Below, piece after piece: positions 1 through 12,679 of a stretch of 64,000 nucleotides of DNA. Position numbers and translations under genes: made by a program. Source of the stretch: Anthoceros angustus. Lineage: Eukaryota > Streptophyta > Anthocerotopsida > Anthocerotales > Anthocerotaceae. The notes under the pieces are model-generated. The model saw only the letters and a program-made list of their open reading frames with translations. It did no database searches and was not told the DNA's origin. The stretch's first letter is position 1. Every line of letters begins with the position of its first letter. The stretch is taken from contig VJWM01000063.1 in assembly GCA_010909165.1 (NCBI GenBank), forward strand, positions 248,001 through 312,000, in the 5' to 3' direction.

Positions 1-2230
1 TTGACTTGCCGTCTGTACGGTCTTAGGAGGTGGCGTTGGTGGTCGGGGTTCTCCGCTTGGTGTGGCATATCGTACCGTCCTTGTGCGGGGTTGGGACATA
101 GCGTCTTTGTCATATGCCTTGCGATCGCCACACGCTCGAAGTCCCCATTACCACCTCGTTGAGTGCGGACAGCGTTGGAGTAATGGCGATTCCGCATTCC
201 AACGGACCACGGCCGTCGGAGGATACGAAGGGCTCCCATGCGGTCTTTGCATCGGTGGGGCTCGTTGTATTACGGACCTCGGTTGGCGGATACATGGTTT
301 TGGGATATCGCGGCCCGGAGGGCTTCACACGATAGGCCTCTTCCCATTGCTCCTCGGCCTCCTCCTCGTATTCGTAGTCCACTTGATGCGGCCTTGAGGC
401 GGTTGGACTTCGAATGGCGTGTTGGCACCACGGCACACGAGATCGTTCGCACCGTGGTCGGTGTTTTCCGCGCTCTCGGTCCTTAACAGTTTATCGCGGT
501 CCTCTACTCTCTTTATCACTTTTCCGTCCTCCGGACTGCTACCTCCTTTGAGTCGGGTCGGGAGCTTCTCGGAGGTCTTTGGTGTCACCACCTCCTTCTT
601 ACCACCTTCTTTTTGGCGGGGCCTTCTTGCTCTTCTTCTTGCGGGATACTCTTCCTCGCTAGAGACCTCCGTCTCTTCTTGGACTGCTCCTCCTCCGAAG
701 ACACCTCATTGGTCTTCCTCCTCCTCGAAGACTCTTCCTCCTCAGTCCCGAACCCCGTTTCTTCTTCTTCTTCTTGCCTCCTTGGCGGTTCTTTATCCTC
801 GATGTAGCGATTCCTCGTAGTTTTCGGCCGCTCGACCGCCTTGCCACGTCCTTCTCGGCGGCGGCGGGGCGTGCACAGTATGGGTTTGGCTAGGCCGACG
901 CGAACCACCGTCGCTTGCATCGTGGTATGGGTTGGATGCGATCCCTCGGGGCATAGAACGCTCGATGTCTGAGCCGGCTTCTCCTTCTTCCCTCGCAGTT
1001 TTCCAACTTTGATAATACATACCCCTCTGGTGATCCCTCGAAACCGTTCTAAGAAGGCATTTTCAAAGCTTCAAGCGAGGCGGGTGGGGCATTCTCCGGT
1101 GGTCGGTACTTTCTCCGATACCATTGAGCGGTTGTCCTCGGAGAACCCCTTGGAAAATTTGGATGTGCGCGTCGACTCCCTCTCCGTTGAAGTTGGCTTT
1201 GGACATGAAGTCCTCCACAAAGGTCTCGCATCCCGCTCCTTCTTCCCTCCGAATATGGAGTCGCTTGTTTGGTCGGTAGGGGCCATGGCTGCGCCATCGA
1301 TTGGGTTAGGCGTGGGTTGTCCTACCTTCTTCCGTTGGCGTCCCTTGTACCCGTACTCGTCTTGGTGACAATTCGACCACGTTCTCCCTCCTCGATCGGC
1401 GGTGCTCTCTCGTTGGGTTTGGCGTCTCTCCCTCTCCACGGCTCAGCGAGAGTGACCACGTCCGATCCTGACAGTTCACTCTTGGCCGTCGCCCACGCAT
1501 TCACTTACCTTCTCTTCCTAAGGGCGCACTGCGGCACCAGACGATTTCATTCCCGAGCGCCAAAATGTGGCGCGACTTTTCGATGGCGGTAGGCGCGCAC
1601 AATCCGTGTCGTTGTAGGAAGAAGTCCGTTCCCAAAGGGAATGATAGGCCCGTTTGCGTTTGGTGATTCTTACCGTCCTTAGCGCTCGTTCGGTCTCAAC
1701 ACACACATACTCTAACTACTCTGGCGTTCACGTCGGGCCGGTATGGCCAAGCGTTTGAGACCCGTTGTCCGTATCGTTCACGTCCCTCACATCCATCCTT
1801 TCCTCTCTCCTCTCCGCTACACTCTTATCTTAGAAAAAAGGCGAGTTACAGGACCTCCTCGTCGTTCGGCCTCTCGTCCGGGCTCTACGCCCTCCGGAGT
1901 TCCTCCGGCTCACGTTCAGTCCGTTCGGCGCGGCTCGGCGAGCAGTCACCGATCACCCTTCCTGCACACACCACAGCGTTAAGTCGTCACGGGACCTTGA
2001 TCAATCTCCCGGGGCGTGTGCACCTTTCGGTGACTCGGGACTCACGTTAGCAAGAAGACTCACAAAGGTGCGCAGAGCGGCATCAACACCAAGAAAGATG
2101 CTTTACTAGGCGACCTCGGCCCTCTTATCTGCGCCCAAGGCGGCGTCTTTATTACACCCCTATTACGGTGATAGCCATTTCGGTATACCCTAATCGCCCT
2201 ACCATCCTATTTCCTCCCCTATCTCCTTGT
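1..2230 (-). mobile_element. Decayed GC-rich retroelement-like DNA
   Basis: No intact gene is visible. Both strands carry only short overlapping open frames, as expected of GC-rich decayed DNA. On the minus strand, about 1230-950, stretches such as FLERFRGIT and SWKTAREEGE resemble the region of Ty3-type Gag proteins in which a conserved F-x-x-x-F segment is followed by a gEsv-like motif. The minus-strand stretch 920-590 is rich in Arg, Lys and Glu, as in Gag tails. No reverse transcriptase or integrase motif was found. The assignment is weak and rests on these short resemblances plus the repeat-rich setting. Confidence 0.3.
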
Positions 2231-2850
2231 GGGGTGGGAAGGTCACAGGCCGCCTCGGAATGGGTGGTCAATCCCGTCAGGCGGTTGTGGTGCACCCAAT
2301 CGGATGATCCGTGGCGGGGCCCTCCTCTCTCCGGAATCACTGTCGGGTTGGGCTCTGGCGGCGACAGCCGCGTCATCCTCCACAGCCTCCCCAGGTCCTT
2401 GGCGGTGGGGCCACCACTATCTGCTCCCCTAAGCGTAAGTCGAAGGGGCTCCTCCTTGCCCTTGATCCGGTCCTCGAGGTCTGTCTCGACTCCGAACTTG
2501 AGTCGGCTTACTCACAGGTCGGCCCGGCTGGGTCCAGGCCTTGTCTGGGGTCCGGACCTCGGGGTCGGACTTATTCAGTCCGGACTTGAGGTCGGACTTA
2601 TTCTGGTCCGGACTTGGTCGGCCTCCCCTCAGGGGTCGGGTCAGGACTCCGCCCGGGTTTCCTCCCTCACGGGACTCCTCAGTGGCTCTCCCTCGAAGTC
2701 CTTCGTGTTCCCGATCCGAGTGACTCCCGTTGGCCCCTCCTTCCATGGTGAGGTCGGGTGCTTCGATCGCATCCGCGCTCCCTCGTTACGCTCCTCCTTG
2801 CTCCTCTCCCGCTCCGTCATCTCAAGCAGGGGCCACTAGGGTCCCTGTCT
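2231..2850. repeat. Tandem duplication, copy 1 (about 0.62 kb)
   Basis: This stretch recurs almost immediately downstream (2881-3500). Both copies carry the block CTCGGAATGGGTGGTCAATC near their start, a CTGCTCCCCTAAGCG block, and end in a GGCCACTAGGGTCCCTGTCT block. They differ mostly by small insertions and deletions. No coding function is apparent. Confidence 0.7.
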
Positions 2851-2880
2851 TTGTCCCGTGGCCTTCATCTCCTTCGCTGT

Positions 2881-3500
2881 GTGGGAAGGTCTGAGCCCCC
2901 TCGGAATGGGTGGTCAATCCCGTCACAGCGGTTGTGGCGCAATCGGATGATCCGTGAGGCCTCCTCTCTCCGGAATCACATCGGGTTGGGCTCTGGCGGT
3001 CGACAAGCCGTTACCAGCGTCATCCTCCCTGGCCTCCCACAGGTCCTTGGCGGTGGGGCCACCACTATCTGCTCCCCTAAGCGTAAGTCGAAGGGGCTCC
3101 TCCTTCTTCGGCGGTCCTCGAGGTCTGTCTCGACTCGAACCCGAGTCGGCTTATTCACAGGTCCGTGGCTAGGTCCCTTGTCTGCAGGGGTCCGGACCTC
3201 GGGGTCCGGACTTATTCGGGTCCGGACTTGAGTCCGGACTTATTCAGTCCGGACTTGAGTCCGGCCTCCCCTGAGTCCGGACAAAGTCCGGACTCCACCG
3301 GGTTTCCTCCCTCACGGGACTCCTCCGTGGCTCTCCTCAAGTCCTCCATTCCCGATCGCCCGTGACTCCCCGTTGGCCCCTCCTTCCATGGTGAGGTGCG
3401 GGGTGCTTACCTCGATCGCATCCCGCTCCCTCGTTCTGCTCCTCATTGCTCCTCTCCGCCGCTCCGTCATCTCCAAGCAGGGGCCACTAGGGTCCCTGTC
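2881..3500. repeat. Tandem duplication, copy 2 (about 0.62 kb)
   Basis: Second copy of the unit at 2231-2850, in the same orientation. Its middle part (about 3185-3300) is denser in the palindromic decamer AGTCCGGACT and close variants than the matching part of copy 1. Confidence 0.7.
3185..3300. repeat. Cluster of palindromic AGTCCGGACT motifs
   Basis: The self-complementary decamer AGTCCGGACT and its GTCCGGACTT variants occur about every 15-20 bases here, and more sparsely at 2548-2615. Spacers alternate between TATTC-type and GAG-type. It could be a degenerate minisatellite inside the duplicated unit. Confidence 0.6.
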
Positions 3501-4812
3501 TGTCTGGCCTTCATCTCATCAGCTTTGAGCGTCCAACTCCTTGGTAATCAGGAATTTTCCTCTCTTGAGGCCAGGCTGGGCTTACTCCTTGTTAGGTCTC
3601 GGTGTTGGTTCTCGTTGAGTCACACCCTCTCGGCATCTGGGTTGTGCTCACTGTCCCTTCTTTGCCTCCATGCCGCCTCTCCCTCACTTCCCTGCGGCTT
3701 TTCTCGGAGCTCCTTCTCCCGGTCGCCTCCCTCTCCTCCTTGGGGTGGCCCTTCCTCCATGGCCTTCAGCGGCCTTGATTAACCTCATTTTTCATGGGCT
3801 CTCTCCACGGTTCGATCCGTCTTGGTGATCCGGTCGCTCTTCTTGACTTGAGCTCACGCCAGCGCCTTTGAGGCTTCCGCCCATGGCCCGGCGCTCTGGA
3901 GAGCCTCCGCCCTCCAGAGCTCTCTCCTTGTGCCGGGCCTCCTCCGCCTCTGCTGCGCTTCCCCCTTCGCTTTGCGGTCCTCCGCCCGTGCTTGGCCTCT
4001 GAGCTTTGCCAGTGCTTCGCCTGGTGAGCCTTCCAGTCTGCTTGCACTTGGGCCTCGCGCTCCGCCTTTCCCTCCTCGCCGGGCTCCCGCCTTTCCTTTG
4101 CCCCCTCACGGCCGCCTTGCTCTTGGGTTCCACCATCCTCCTCGGGTGGCCTCCACTTCCCCAGGTCTTCTCTTTGTACCACGGAGACCCCAAAGCATTC
4201 CGTCCATGGCGGTAGCCACTCGTGTTTCTTCCACCGCGGATGAGGCCCCACAAAGTCCGTAGTGGGGCCGGCATTTCTCGATGCCAAGGACCTCCATACC
4301 CTTGATCCGGGGTAAGTCGGGGTTCTCGGACCTAATCGGGACCCTCGGGTCACGAGTGGTGAGTCGAGTCTCACCCTCTTGGCCCTCTTGGCCTCTAACT
4401 CCTTTGTGCCCTCTTTCTCCACGGGGCTCGGAGGAGGTGAGGGGTCGGGAGCAAGCTCTTTTGCCCCTTCACAGCCGGGGGGAGACCGGCTCGAGGTGGG
4501 GCTGCGCGGTGACCTCCTGCTCCTTGGGCCACGTCCCTACGCCCTCCTTAGCCTCTTGACCTCTTGCCACTCCGTGGGCGGGGTAAGTCGGCACCTTGAG
4601 GTCTTTGCGTTGGTAAGCGGCACCGTCTTCCGCCTCTTGGCTCCCGTTGAGTTCGTCGGGGCTCGGCGTCGTGGTTGTTGGCTCTTTTGCAGCCGGTCGC
4701 TCCGGCATCGGCTCCCTCTGTGCTCGGAGGGCACCAAAAGGAGGAAGGGAATCTCCTCCCAAACTTCCACAGGTGGTGAGGGGTTCGCTCGGGCGTATGG
4801 AGTCAGGAATCC

Positions 4813-6166
4813 TCGATCGTCCTCCTCCGAGTCGCTTGGTCTTGAAGGGCGACCCCCACCTCAGGCGCCCTTGCACGCTCTACCAGCGGGGCCTCCGGCC
4901 CTCCGGGCGCCGTTCAAGCTCTCCCTCCTTGAGCTCGAAATGTCCCCATACATGAATCGGTATGGGGTCGGCCCGATAAGCGAGGCTTCTCGCTCCTTAG
5001 CTTGCGTGCCTCTGGCCCGCAGGCGAAGATAATCCTTCCCAGTCGCTCTCTTCCCCATTGGGCGCATGCGAGAATACCAGCGGTTATCACCAAGGTGATC
5101 CACCTTGGTGGCGAGTTCAATGGACAATGATCCGGGCTACCGCCCTTACTCGGATCGGATCGGATATCAACCATCCGTTGGTTTGTGCGTTCGAGCCTCG
5201 CATTTGGCCTACTATCTTCGCCTTAAGGGGCTCTCACGCCCCTTCTTCCTCCTTGAGGCGGTTGCCATCCTCGGGACCTCAAGGTCCATCGCCTCGAGTC
5301 CTCCGGAGGTTCTTGGATCGGACCTCCTTGTTGATCGCCTTGACATCTTCGGGCAAACTCCGGAGGAGTTGTCAAGGTCCAGACCATTTGGAACACGTCC
5401 GGATGCCACTCCTGCACCAATTGCTTCCTCCGGCCGGGGCCCGAAGTCCGGATAGCGCGGGTCACAATGTTGCGCTCCACGGTCCATGGCTCCCAGAATC
5501 CGGCTTTTGGGTGCCATTGCCTTCTCCTCCTCTTGTTCTTTGGCTGGCGGCGGGTCCGGCACGATGTTCCTCCCCGCGCGTTGTTGCTCCAACCTTGCAG
5601 TGAGCCGCGCTCCGGGCGCCCAAAAGATGGCGCGAGCGGATTGCGGGCGCAAGGCTGTGATTATGCGCGCGGCGGCAACCTCCCTCCTTGGCGCTTGTGG
5701 AAATAACTGGCGGAAGGCGCCTCTTCGTTGTCCGTGCGCGAGTGCATGGCTTACTCGACCCTCGCTTCCGCTCGGCCTTCGCGCCGCGCGAGCGGGCGTG
5801 AATACCTGCGGCCTCAGCAGGTTACGGTCACGACCTCTGCATGCCCGACCTCCACTCGGGGCCGTCCGTGGCGCCGCCTCGTCATCCTCACGCCTCGCTC
5901 CTAGGTTACTTTCCTGGCGTACTTATCCTGTTTTGACACAGGTGGGTTCCGGACTTATCCGTTACTCGGCGTAGTCGGAGCTTGCCATAGTGGCAGGGTC
6001 CGTTGTTCACTCCAGTCCGGAGTATACTCGAGCCTCGTCGGCGCTACCCCAATTTATTCCTCCTTTTCCGCCTTATTTATCCTTCAATCCTAAAAAAGCG
6101 AAACCCTACTTATTTTCTTAACTCCCAGTGCATAGCCCATGATATCTTACCACCTTTGATGATCCC
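4813..6166 (-). mobile_element. GC-rich transposon unit, tandem copy 1
   Basis: This unit is repeated in direct orientation at 6167-7545, from CTCCTCCAGTCGCTTGGTCTT near the start to the TGATGATCCCTCCTC block at the end. Coding remnants read on the minus strand and include the shared pieces KVDHLGDNRWYSRMRPMGK and HPDVFQMVW. The frame is broken repeatedly in this copy. The end (about 6040-6165) is AT-richer, with polypyrimidine tracts. It is probably a decayed element encoding a plant transposon-type protein related to the one at 59033-59905. Confidence 0.5.
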
Positions 6167-7545
6167 TCCTCCAGTCGCTTGGTCTTCGAAGGACGACCCC
6201 CCACCTCGGGCGCCCTTGCACGCTCTACTTCTGGCAGGGCCTCCAGCCCCTTCCGGAGCGCCCGTTCAAGCTCTCCCTCCTTCAGGAGCTCGAAATGTCC
6301 CCATACATGAATCAGGTATGGGGTCAGCCCCGATGGCGAGGGCTTCTCGCTCCTTAGCTTGCGTGCCTCCTGACTGAACCGGGCGAAGATAATCCTTCCC
6401 CAGTCCGCTCTCTTCCCCATTGGGCGCATGCGAGAATACCAGCGGTTATCACCAAGGTGATCCACCTTGGTGGCGAGTTCAATGGACAATGATCGGGCTA
6501 CCGCCCTTACTCGGATCCGGCGGATCGGATATCAACCATCCGTTGGTTGTCGCTGCGTTCGAGCCTCGGCCGCCCGTGGCGGCCTATCTTCCCCTTAAGC
6601 CTTAGGGCTGCGGCACGCCCCTTCTTCCTCCTTGGGCGGTTGTAGGCCATCCTCGGGACCTCAAGGTCCATCGCCTCGGGTCCTCCGGAGGTTCTTGGAT
6701 CGGACCTCCTTGTTGATCGCGACATCTTCGGGCAAACTCCGGACTAGGTGGCGGTCGAGACCATTTGGAACACGTCCGGATGCCACTCCCCACCAATTCC
6801 CACTTCCTCCGGCCGGGGCCCGAAGTCCGGATAGCGCGGGTCACAATGTTGCGCTCCACGGTCCATGGCTCCCAGACTTCGCGGCTTTTGGGTGCCATTG
6901 CCTTCTCCTCCTCTTGTTCTGTAGGCTGGCGGAGTCGGCAGCACGATGTTCCTCCTTCGCGCGTTGTTGCTCCAACCTTGGGTGAGCGCGCTCTAAGTGA
7001 GGCGCCCAAAAGATGGCGCGAGCGGATTGCGGGCGCAAGGCTGTGAGGATTATGCGGCTGCTGAGCCCCTCCCTCCTCGCGCTTGAAGTAAGCGCTGGGC
7101 GGCGCCTCTTCGTTGTCCGTAGCGCGAGTGCATGGCTTACTCGACCCTACGCCTGCGGCGCCGCGCGGCGCGGGCGTGAATACCTGCCTCGGCCTCAGCA
7201 GGTTACGGTCTGACCTCTGCATGCACCTCCACTCGGGGCCGTCCGTGGCGCCGCCTCGTCATCCTCACGCCTCGCTCCTACTTTCCTGGCGTACTTATCC
7301 TGTTTTGACACAGGTGGGTTCGGACTTATCCGTTACTCTCGTGGTCGGAGCTTGCCATAGTAGTGGGGTCCGTTGTTCACTCGGTCGGAGTATACTCGAG
7401 CCTCGTCCGGCGCTACCCCAATTTATTCCTCCTTTTCCGCCTTATTTATCCTTCAATCCTAAAAAAAACAGAAACCCTACTTATTTCTTAACTCCCCAGG
7501 GAAGTGCATAGCCCACAGATATCTTACCACCTTTGATGATCCCTC
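6167..7545 (-). mobile_element. GC-rich transposon unit, tandem copy 2
   Basis: Direct repeat of 4813-6166. The minus-strand frame at about 6489-6118 is better preserved than in copy 1: a WGRIIFARFSQEA segment is followed by LTPYLIHVWGHFELLKEGE. The order [W-G-R-I-(I/L)-F] then [(T/S)-P-(Y/F)-(L/V)-(I/V)-H] is the same as in the minus-strand ORF at 59033-59905 (DWGRILFDKLCEE, then ISPFVVHLYAHSN), so both belong to one family of plant transposon-type proteins. The family assignment is inferred from this shared motif order. Confidence 0.5.
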
Positions 7546-7968
7546 CTCACCTTTCTCCTATTTTCATCAAGCTGTTTTCAAAGCTACAGTTGATCCTCAA
7601 GAGCCACTAACATGATAATATTTGAAGGGGCTCAATATACAAAGCCGCTTCCCATAGAAAAAGCCACATTGTTCTCTCTGATAACCAAAAGCATGGATTA
7701 TGTGTGTGTGGTTGGAAGGGAAGGTGGTTGGTGGTAGTGTACCATGTACAGCGCATTTTTCGTTCCGGACGGTGGTGGATGAGGGCCGGGCGCGGCATGC
7801 TTGCGGGCCCTATCCACCGATGTCGAAGCATTGCTATGGCGAACTCAGCAGTGTTTTAATGCATCTTTGCGAAGGAAAGCAGAGGATGGCGCCGGCATGA
7901 CGGCGACTACTCTCCGATTATAATGTTCCACACATGTCTATGGCTTAAGAGAGCTGGACTGATCGAAC

Positions 7969-10900
7969 CTAAGGACAATGGTCATCCATGCCGGTTTGAG
8001 TATCTGGAGGACATTGTCCAAACACGCTATCCATAACAACTTCCAGTCCTTTCAGGCGAGTGTGCTCCGTGTCTTCAAAGTTGTCAATTTCCTCCATGGC
8101 ATTATCTTCGATGGAATGGTCTTCTCCGGCGGCAGTGGCGGAGTCGTTTGTGGGCCATATAGCGTCCAGTGTCTGCTGCCCAACGTCAAGGAGGTCGCCG
8201 GACTTCTCCTTACTTCTGATGGCTGCCAAACGCACAACCTGCGACTGTGACCCATCCTTCTCAGATAGACTCACCTATTTTGCCCAGAACTGGGTCGGTC
8301 CTTGCCGATGTGGCTTGTGATTCAACTCCTCTTCTGCGTCCGGGAGCACTTCATAGCCATGGATTCTCTGGGGAATGAACTCTGCGCACCTTTTGTCCAC
8401 CTCGATTGCAATGCAGTTGCGCCCGCAAAGCAAAGCAGCCAATTCTAACTTCACATCATGTTTACCTTTGTTGAATCCTTGGGGCACATCCATGATCATC
8501 AGAGTGTACTTGCGCATCCTGAGGAACCCCCTCATATCTGCTGCATCTCTTGCAATGACCTGGTACTTCACGATATCCTCTGTTTTTGGCACTGTGAAGG
8601 ATTGAAGCCCCTCATCCATGTCCATATCTGCTAGCGCTCTCTGCTCATTTTCGAGTCCCTTCCATGTATGAACCTCGAGAATAAAGGCTTGAAAATCTTG
8701 GGTAGCTTCTTGAGTCCTCAACATCTTTAATTTCTTTGAATGGGTGTCAAAGCGAAATGGGTTAGCGTGTGACGGTGCAAGGCCATGGCATGAGAAGGCG
8801 GCCCATGCGGCTCGATGGGATCTTGCAAATAATGGAAGGAAATATATTTGCCCCCCTCAAAGCGGTTTGAAAATCGGCAATAACCGTGCGAAGAGTGTTG
8901 AGGGTATTCTTGTCTCACCATTTCGGAAGGAGTCACAAGCCGGATGTTTAGCCATTACCACATGACATGAAATTTCTTAGAAGGGTAACTTCGCCATTAG
9001 TTCGAGATCAGGAGGCGATTAGTACTTTCTGTTACACTTATCGGCTGTTGTCTCCATGTGGGACACCTTGAAAGCTTCACCATGGCTTCCCCTGCATTTC
9101 TTTGGGCTTCACAAAAACTCCATCAACCTGTTTTGTGTCGTCGGTTGCTTTCCTCTTGCCTTTGCTCTTTTTGCTTGTTCCTGCTGTGACATGCTTCGCC
9201 TGCTCCGGTAGCTCACCAGCTTCCCACTTGGAAAAAATTTTATCCACATTTTCCCATACCTTGCCCTCTAGTTTTGAAATGCAGAGTATATGGGTTCTGT
9301 TGTCCACCTTGTTCTACTTGTACTGCTCATCTTCTCGGCCTTCGTCGTCTTCAATCAAACCTAGCACCTTGTATAGATTGAATTTCCAGTTCATGGTCAT
9401 GATGACGTGATCTCGCTTAGCTATCTGCAACTCATCCCTCGAATAGAACGCTCAATAAAATTCATCTTTTTCCGCTTGTCCATCGGTTGTGATCGGTGGC
9501 GAGAATCCTCATCTCGATGCAGTTAGGCTGCAACACATGGGCTTTGATCCGCCTTCCACGGTGAGATATCGGCCCGAGATCTTGCATGGTATAGGTATGA
9601 TTCCCTCGATCGCCCATCACATACTTCTTCGCTCTAAACCTTTTCCAATCAAGTTGTTCAATATCTGCGCACTCTGCAGGGTCAATCATACATAATAGGG
9701 GAAGCACTCCTTCTTCAATCCTTCCCTTTGCGATGACACGGGCAAGATAGTTTGCCCAGGCCTCATCAACTTTCCGGATCTGGGCATCAGGGGTCAGGAA
9801 TGATGCAGGCCTCAAATTTTCAAGTTTCACCAACACAGTTTCGGGCACCACCTTTTTCGAGTAAGCAGACTGACGTACATTTGTGAGGTAGTCTTCGTCC
9901 ATATGCGACGCCTCCAACCGCTCGCTGTCTGTGGCCACGTGAAGAGTTTGGATGTCATTGCTGTCGGAAAGTCTGATTGTGTGCTTCCCTTTCACAAGCC
10001 GCTGTGTATCACCCGTTTCCACCCTTGGTGCTTTGGTCTTCCTCTCGCCTTCCTTTGTGGTTGCCCTCCGTTTTTTGGGGTTGGGCGAATCATTCTCTCG
10101 CGGTGGCGGGCGGCATGCTTGCGCCCATCATCTTCAGCTTCAACGATCTGGCGGCGGGCGCCCGGCTGCTCCTCTCGCCTTTGGAACATGGGGGCGCCGG
10201 CATGCGGCGCCCTCGCCCTCGCTCAGGCGGCGGGCATCTTGGCGCCCTCACGCCTCGCCCCGGGCGGGCGCGGCATGCGGCGCCCCGTCTTCACCCCAGC
10301 CGCGGGCGCGGCATGCGGCGCCCTCCTCCGCCCTCGGCGTTCGTGGGGCCGGCATGCCGGCGCCCTCCTCTTGAGGCTCTCACTGGGTGCCCGGCGCCGC
10401 CCTCGACTCGCCCTCGGTGTCTCATGAGCCGGCATGCGGCGCCCACCCTGTCGACCCCTTCCCCTCTTTGGCATTCCACCTCACCCCTCACAACGGCACC
10501 TGTGCTGGGGTGGCCGCCTGGGATGCATCTGGGTGCCCACCCTCTTCACCTTCTTCATGGGGGCATGGCGCCCATTTCTTCCTCGGGGAATAAGGCCTAA
10601 GTAGCCCAACCTCCATGCCTTCACCATCTTCACCTTTCGGATGCCCCAAAATCTGAATGGCCCAAAATATCTGGGACCGGCCCATCTTCTTCATCTGATG
10701 GCCCAAACGCATTATTGTCTTCATCCTCCACAAATGCCACCTCTCCTTGTGCAAAAGCTTCAAGCCCTTGGCGAGTGTTCCTGTAAGACATTTCTCGCCT
10801 ATGGATCTTGATAGATTGCGTTATCACATCGCATCGCACAAGACCCTGTATACAGACCTTCCAACCTGAACATACAAATTCACGCATCACCCTTGATTCC

Positions 10901-11678
10901 GACAAACGTTCAGACAACACGAGTAAGGACAGCACAAAGAGCCAAATTTGACACTCACAGGCTGTGCTCGCATCGCCTCATGAAATTTCAAAAACAAGTC
11001 TCTGGGCTCGCACTTCCGGGCATTGAAGTTAGAAATACTCAATGCAAAAACACTGTACTCATCTGTTGTCGTTGGAAGAGTGTCGAATTCATAGGGCCTT
11101 CCAGTGCATAGCACCTGCAACTTTGGGTCCTCGTTCTCCATCGTCAGTGTTGCCCACACCACCCATCCAGCCCTCGCTCTTTGGTTTGGCAGAGGTCCCG
11201 CATGTCCATATATCCACAACTTTAGCATTGGAGTCCACACAACATTCTCGGCGTCTGGCTCTTTAGCCTGAGTGAAGAACCATTCTTTCTCTAACAGAAC
11301 TGTTTCTTCAACCTGATGAGTGTGGCGCCGGACCATCACAGACTCCTCATATGAATAAGGCGAGGGGATTGGGTTCCCAGCAGCCACTGCCTTCGACCTA
11401 GGGGTTTAGGACACACTTTCTCCCGCCGCAACAGGGCCTTGGAGCTGCCTGCAGACCAATCGATCTTGTTTTCCGGGATCCTGCGCCACTTGGTAAAACA
11501 AGGATTGGTGGGGAGGGATTGCCTCCGCCGGTCGATGCATCTTGTCGCGCACCCTCCTTCATCGGTTGTTGAATCTTCTTGGGTTTTGCTTTTCTTTGCT
11601 TCTTCGGCTTCCCCACAGGATCTGGAGCCACAAGGGACCCTTTGGGCAAGTCTTTCTTGCTGCGGCGTCCGCTGGCCA
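7969..11678 (-). CDS. Uncharacterised multi-exon gene with possible ParB-like and methyltransferase-like segments
   Basis: Several minus-strand open blocks lie in order. About 11678-11400 starts MASGRRSKKDLPKG and is lysine-rich. Next come 11387-10887, 10935-10630, 10022-9462, 9307-9077 (basic, ending near a GKRKATDD patch), 8724-8275 and 8274-7969. The 10022-9462 block contains EEGVLPLLCMIDPAE followed by a GNHTYTM element, reminiscent of ParB/sulfiredoxin-type folds, where a v-i-x-G-x-H-R motif follows a beta strand. The 8724-8275 block contains LMIMDVPQGF, then GRNCIAIEVDKR and a terminal F-x-x-R-I, the order seen in amino-methyltransferases (DPPY-like motif IV; G-R-x-x-I-G-I-E near motif I). 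DVPQGF is not canonical DPPY. A strong donor (GTGAGT) directly follows a TAG near 8275. Exon joins are not fully resolved. It could be a transposon gene or a host gene; function is not claimed. Confidence 0.4.
10030..10600. repeat. GC-rich island with repeated GGCGCC/GCATGC motifs inside the gene-like region
   Basis: The island carries repeated variants of GGCGCCGGCATGCGGCGCC, which combines the palindromes GGCGCC and GCATGC. It splits the minus-strand gene-like region between the blocks ending at 10630 and starting at 10022. Composition is far more GC-rich than both flanks. The same motif is scattered at about 7790, 14700-14890, 16190-16600, 17540 and 18380. Confidence 0.6.
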
Positions 11679-11949
11679 TGTTGCTGGTGATAAGAGCAGC
11701 CATAACACAAGATTCATAAGAGCAAGAGCAAGAGCAACCAATAAGAACCACAACACAAGATAGAACACCAACCTCGTCGTACAAAATTTCCCCAATTCGG
11801 GAGGTGCTAGCCGCTTCAGACGCCGCCGCTGTCCCTCCTTGCCTCGCGACGGACACCTGATTGCAGCACTGGAACTCCTCGCGCCCAAAATCCTCAAGCT
11901 TGAAGGCGGGAGGCCGCGTTGGGCACAGATGCACTCACCGTAATAGATG

Positions 11950-12670
11950 AGGGTGGATGTTCCATCGCGGCTTACCTAAATAGGTGCATGCATTATGGCA
12001 TATCCAAGGGAAATAATCCAATTTAAAGGCCCCAATATAACACACAGGGAAACTACACCCTTTATGAACATTGTGATGTGTGCCTTTCCGTATGTCTTAA
12101 AGTTTGTGTGCTCAATCATGTATGCCGTTTAAGCCTTGCCGCCATCGTTACCGCCGCCAATGTCAGTTGACCTTGTGGTTTTAAGTGATACAGCGGGGTG
12201 TGGCTATAGCCTTGGTCCTAGTCTCGGAAAACAAGCTCTTGTGTCGCGGTTCTTGTGCTCTTCCAAGCACGCTTGGGAAAAGATGTTTCATGCCACCCAT
12301 ATCAACGATGAATCGGAGGTCACTGGACTATGTGCATTTGACGCAAATCTTTCAGTCGCTTTACTGGCTATGCCATCGTCATTGACTCCATTAAATGCGG
12401 TGTAGTCGCGAGATGGCAGAAAGTTCGAGGCTTCAATCCTCGATCTTTGGACAAAACAAGCGGCAACGGAGAAGGAAGCTTGCGACGATCGAAGACCATT
12501 GTCGACCGCTGCCCTCCCGGCCTCCGAGTAAGCTATTTACATTTGAGTATCCAGGATCTGATTTAGAGCTAGCAATATGCGTAACCCTTGTGCATGATCA
12601 GGTCTTGTTTATGTGATCGGCTTTACCTGGGACGTTTTGCATTACAGTCAATGGTTTAGGATTAAACACC
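11950..12670. other. Stretch without a recognisable gene
   Basis: Open frames here are short and show no recognisable motif. Plus-strand frames around 12136-12616 carry no conserved block and no convincing splice pattern. It leads into the tandem units that begin near 12680. Confidence 0.5.
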
Positions 12671-12679
12671 TGTATGCAC

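Noticed and set aside
1-7545. Many open frames of 60-220 codons on both strands
   Set aside because: GC-rich DNA produces long chance frames; all six frames are equally open, codon patterns are not gene-like, and duplicated copies do not keep the frames.
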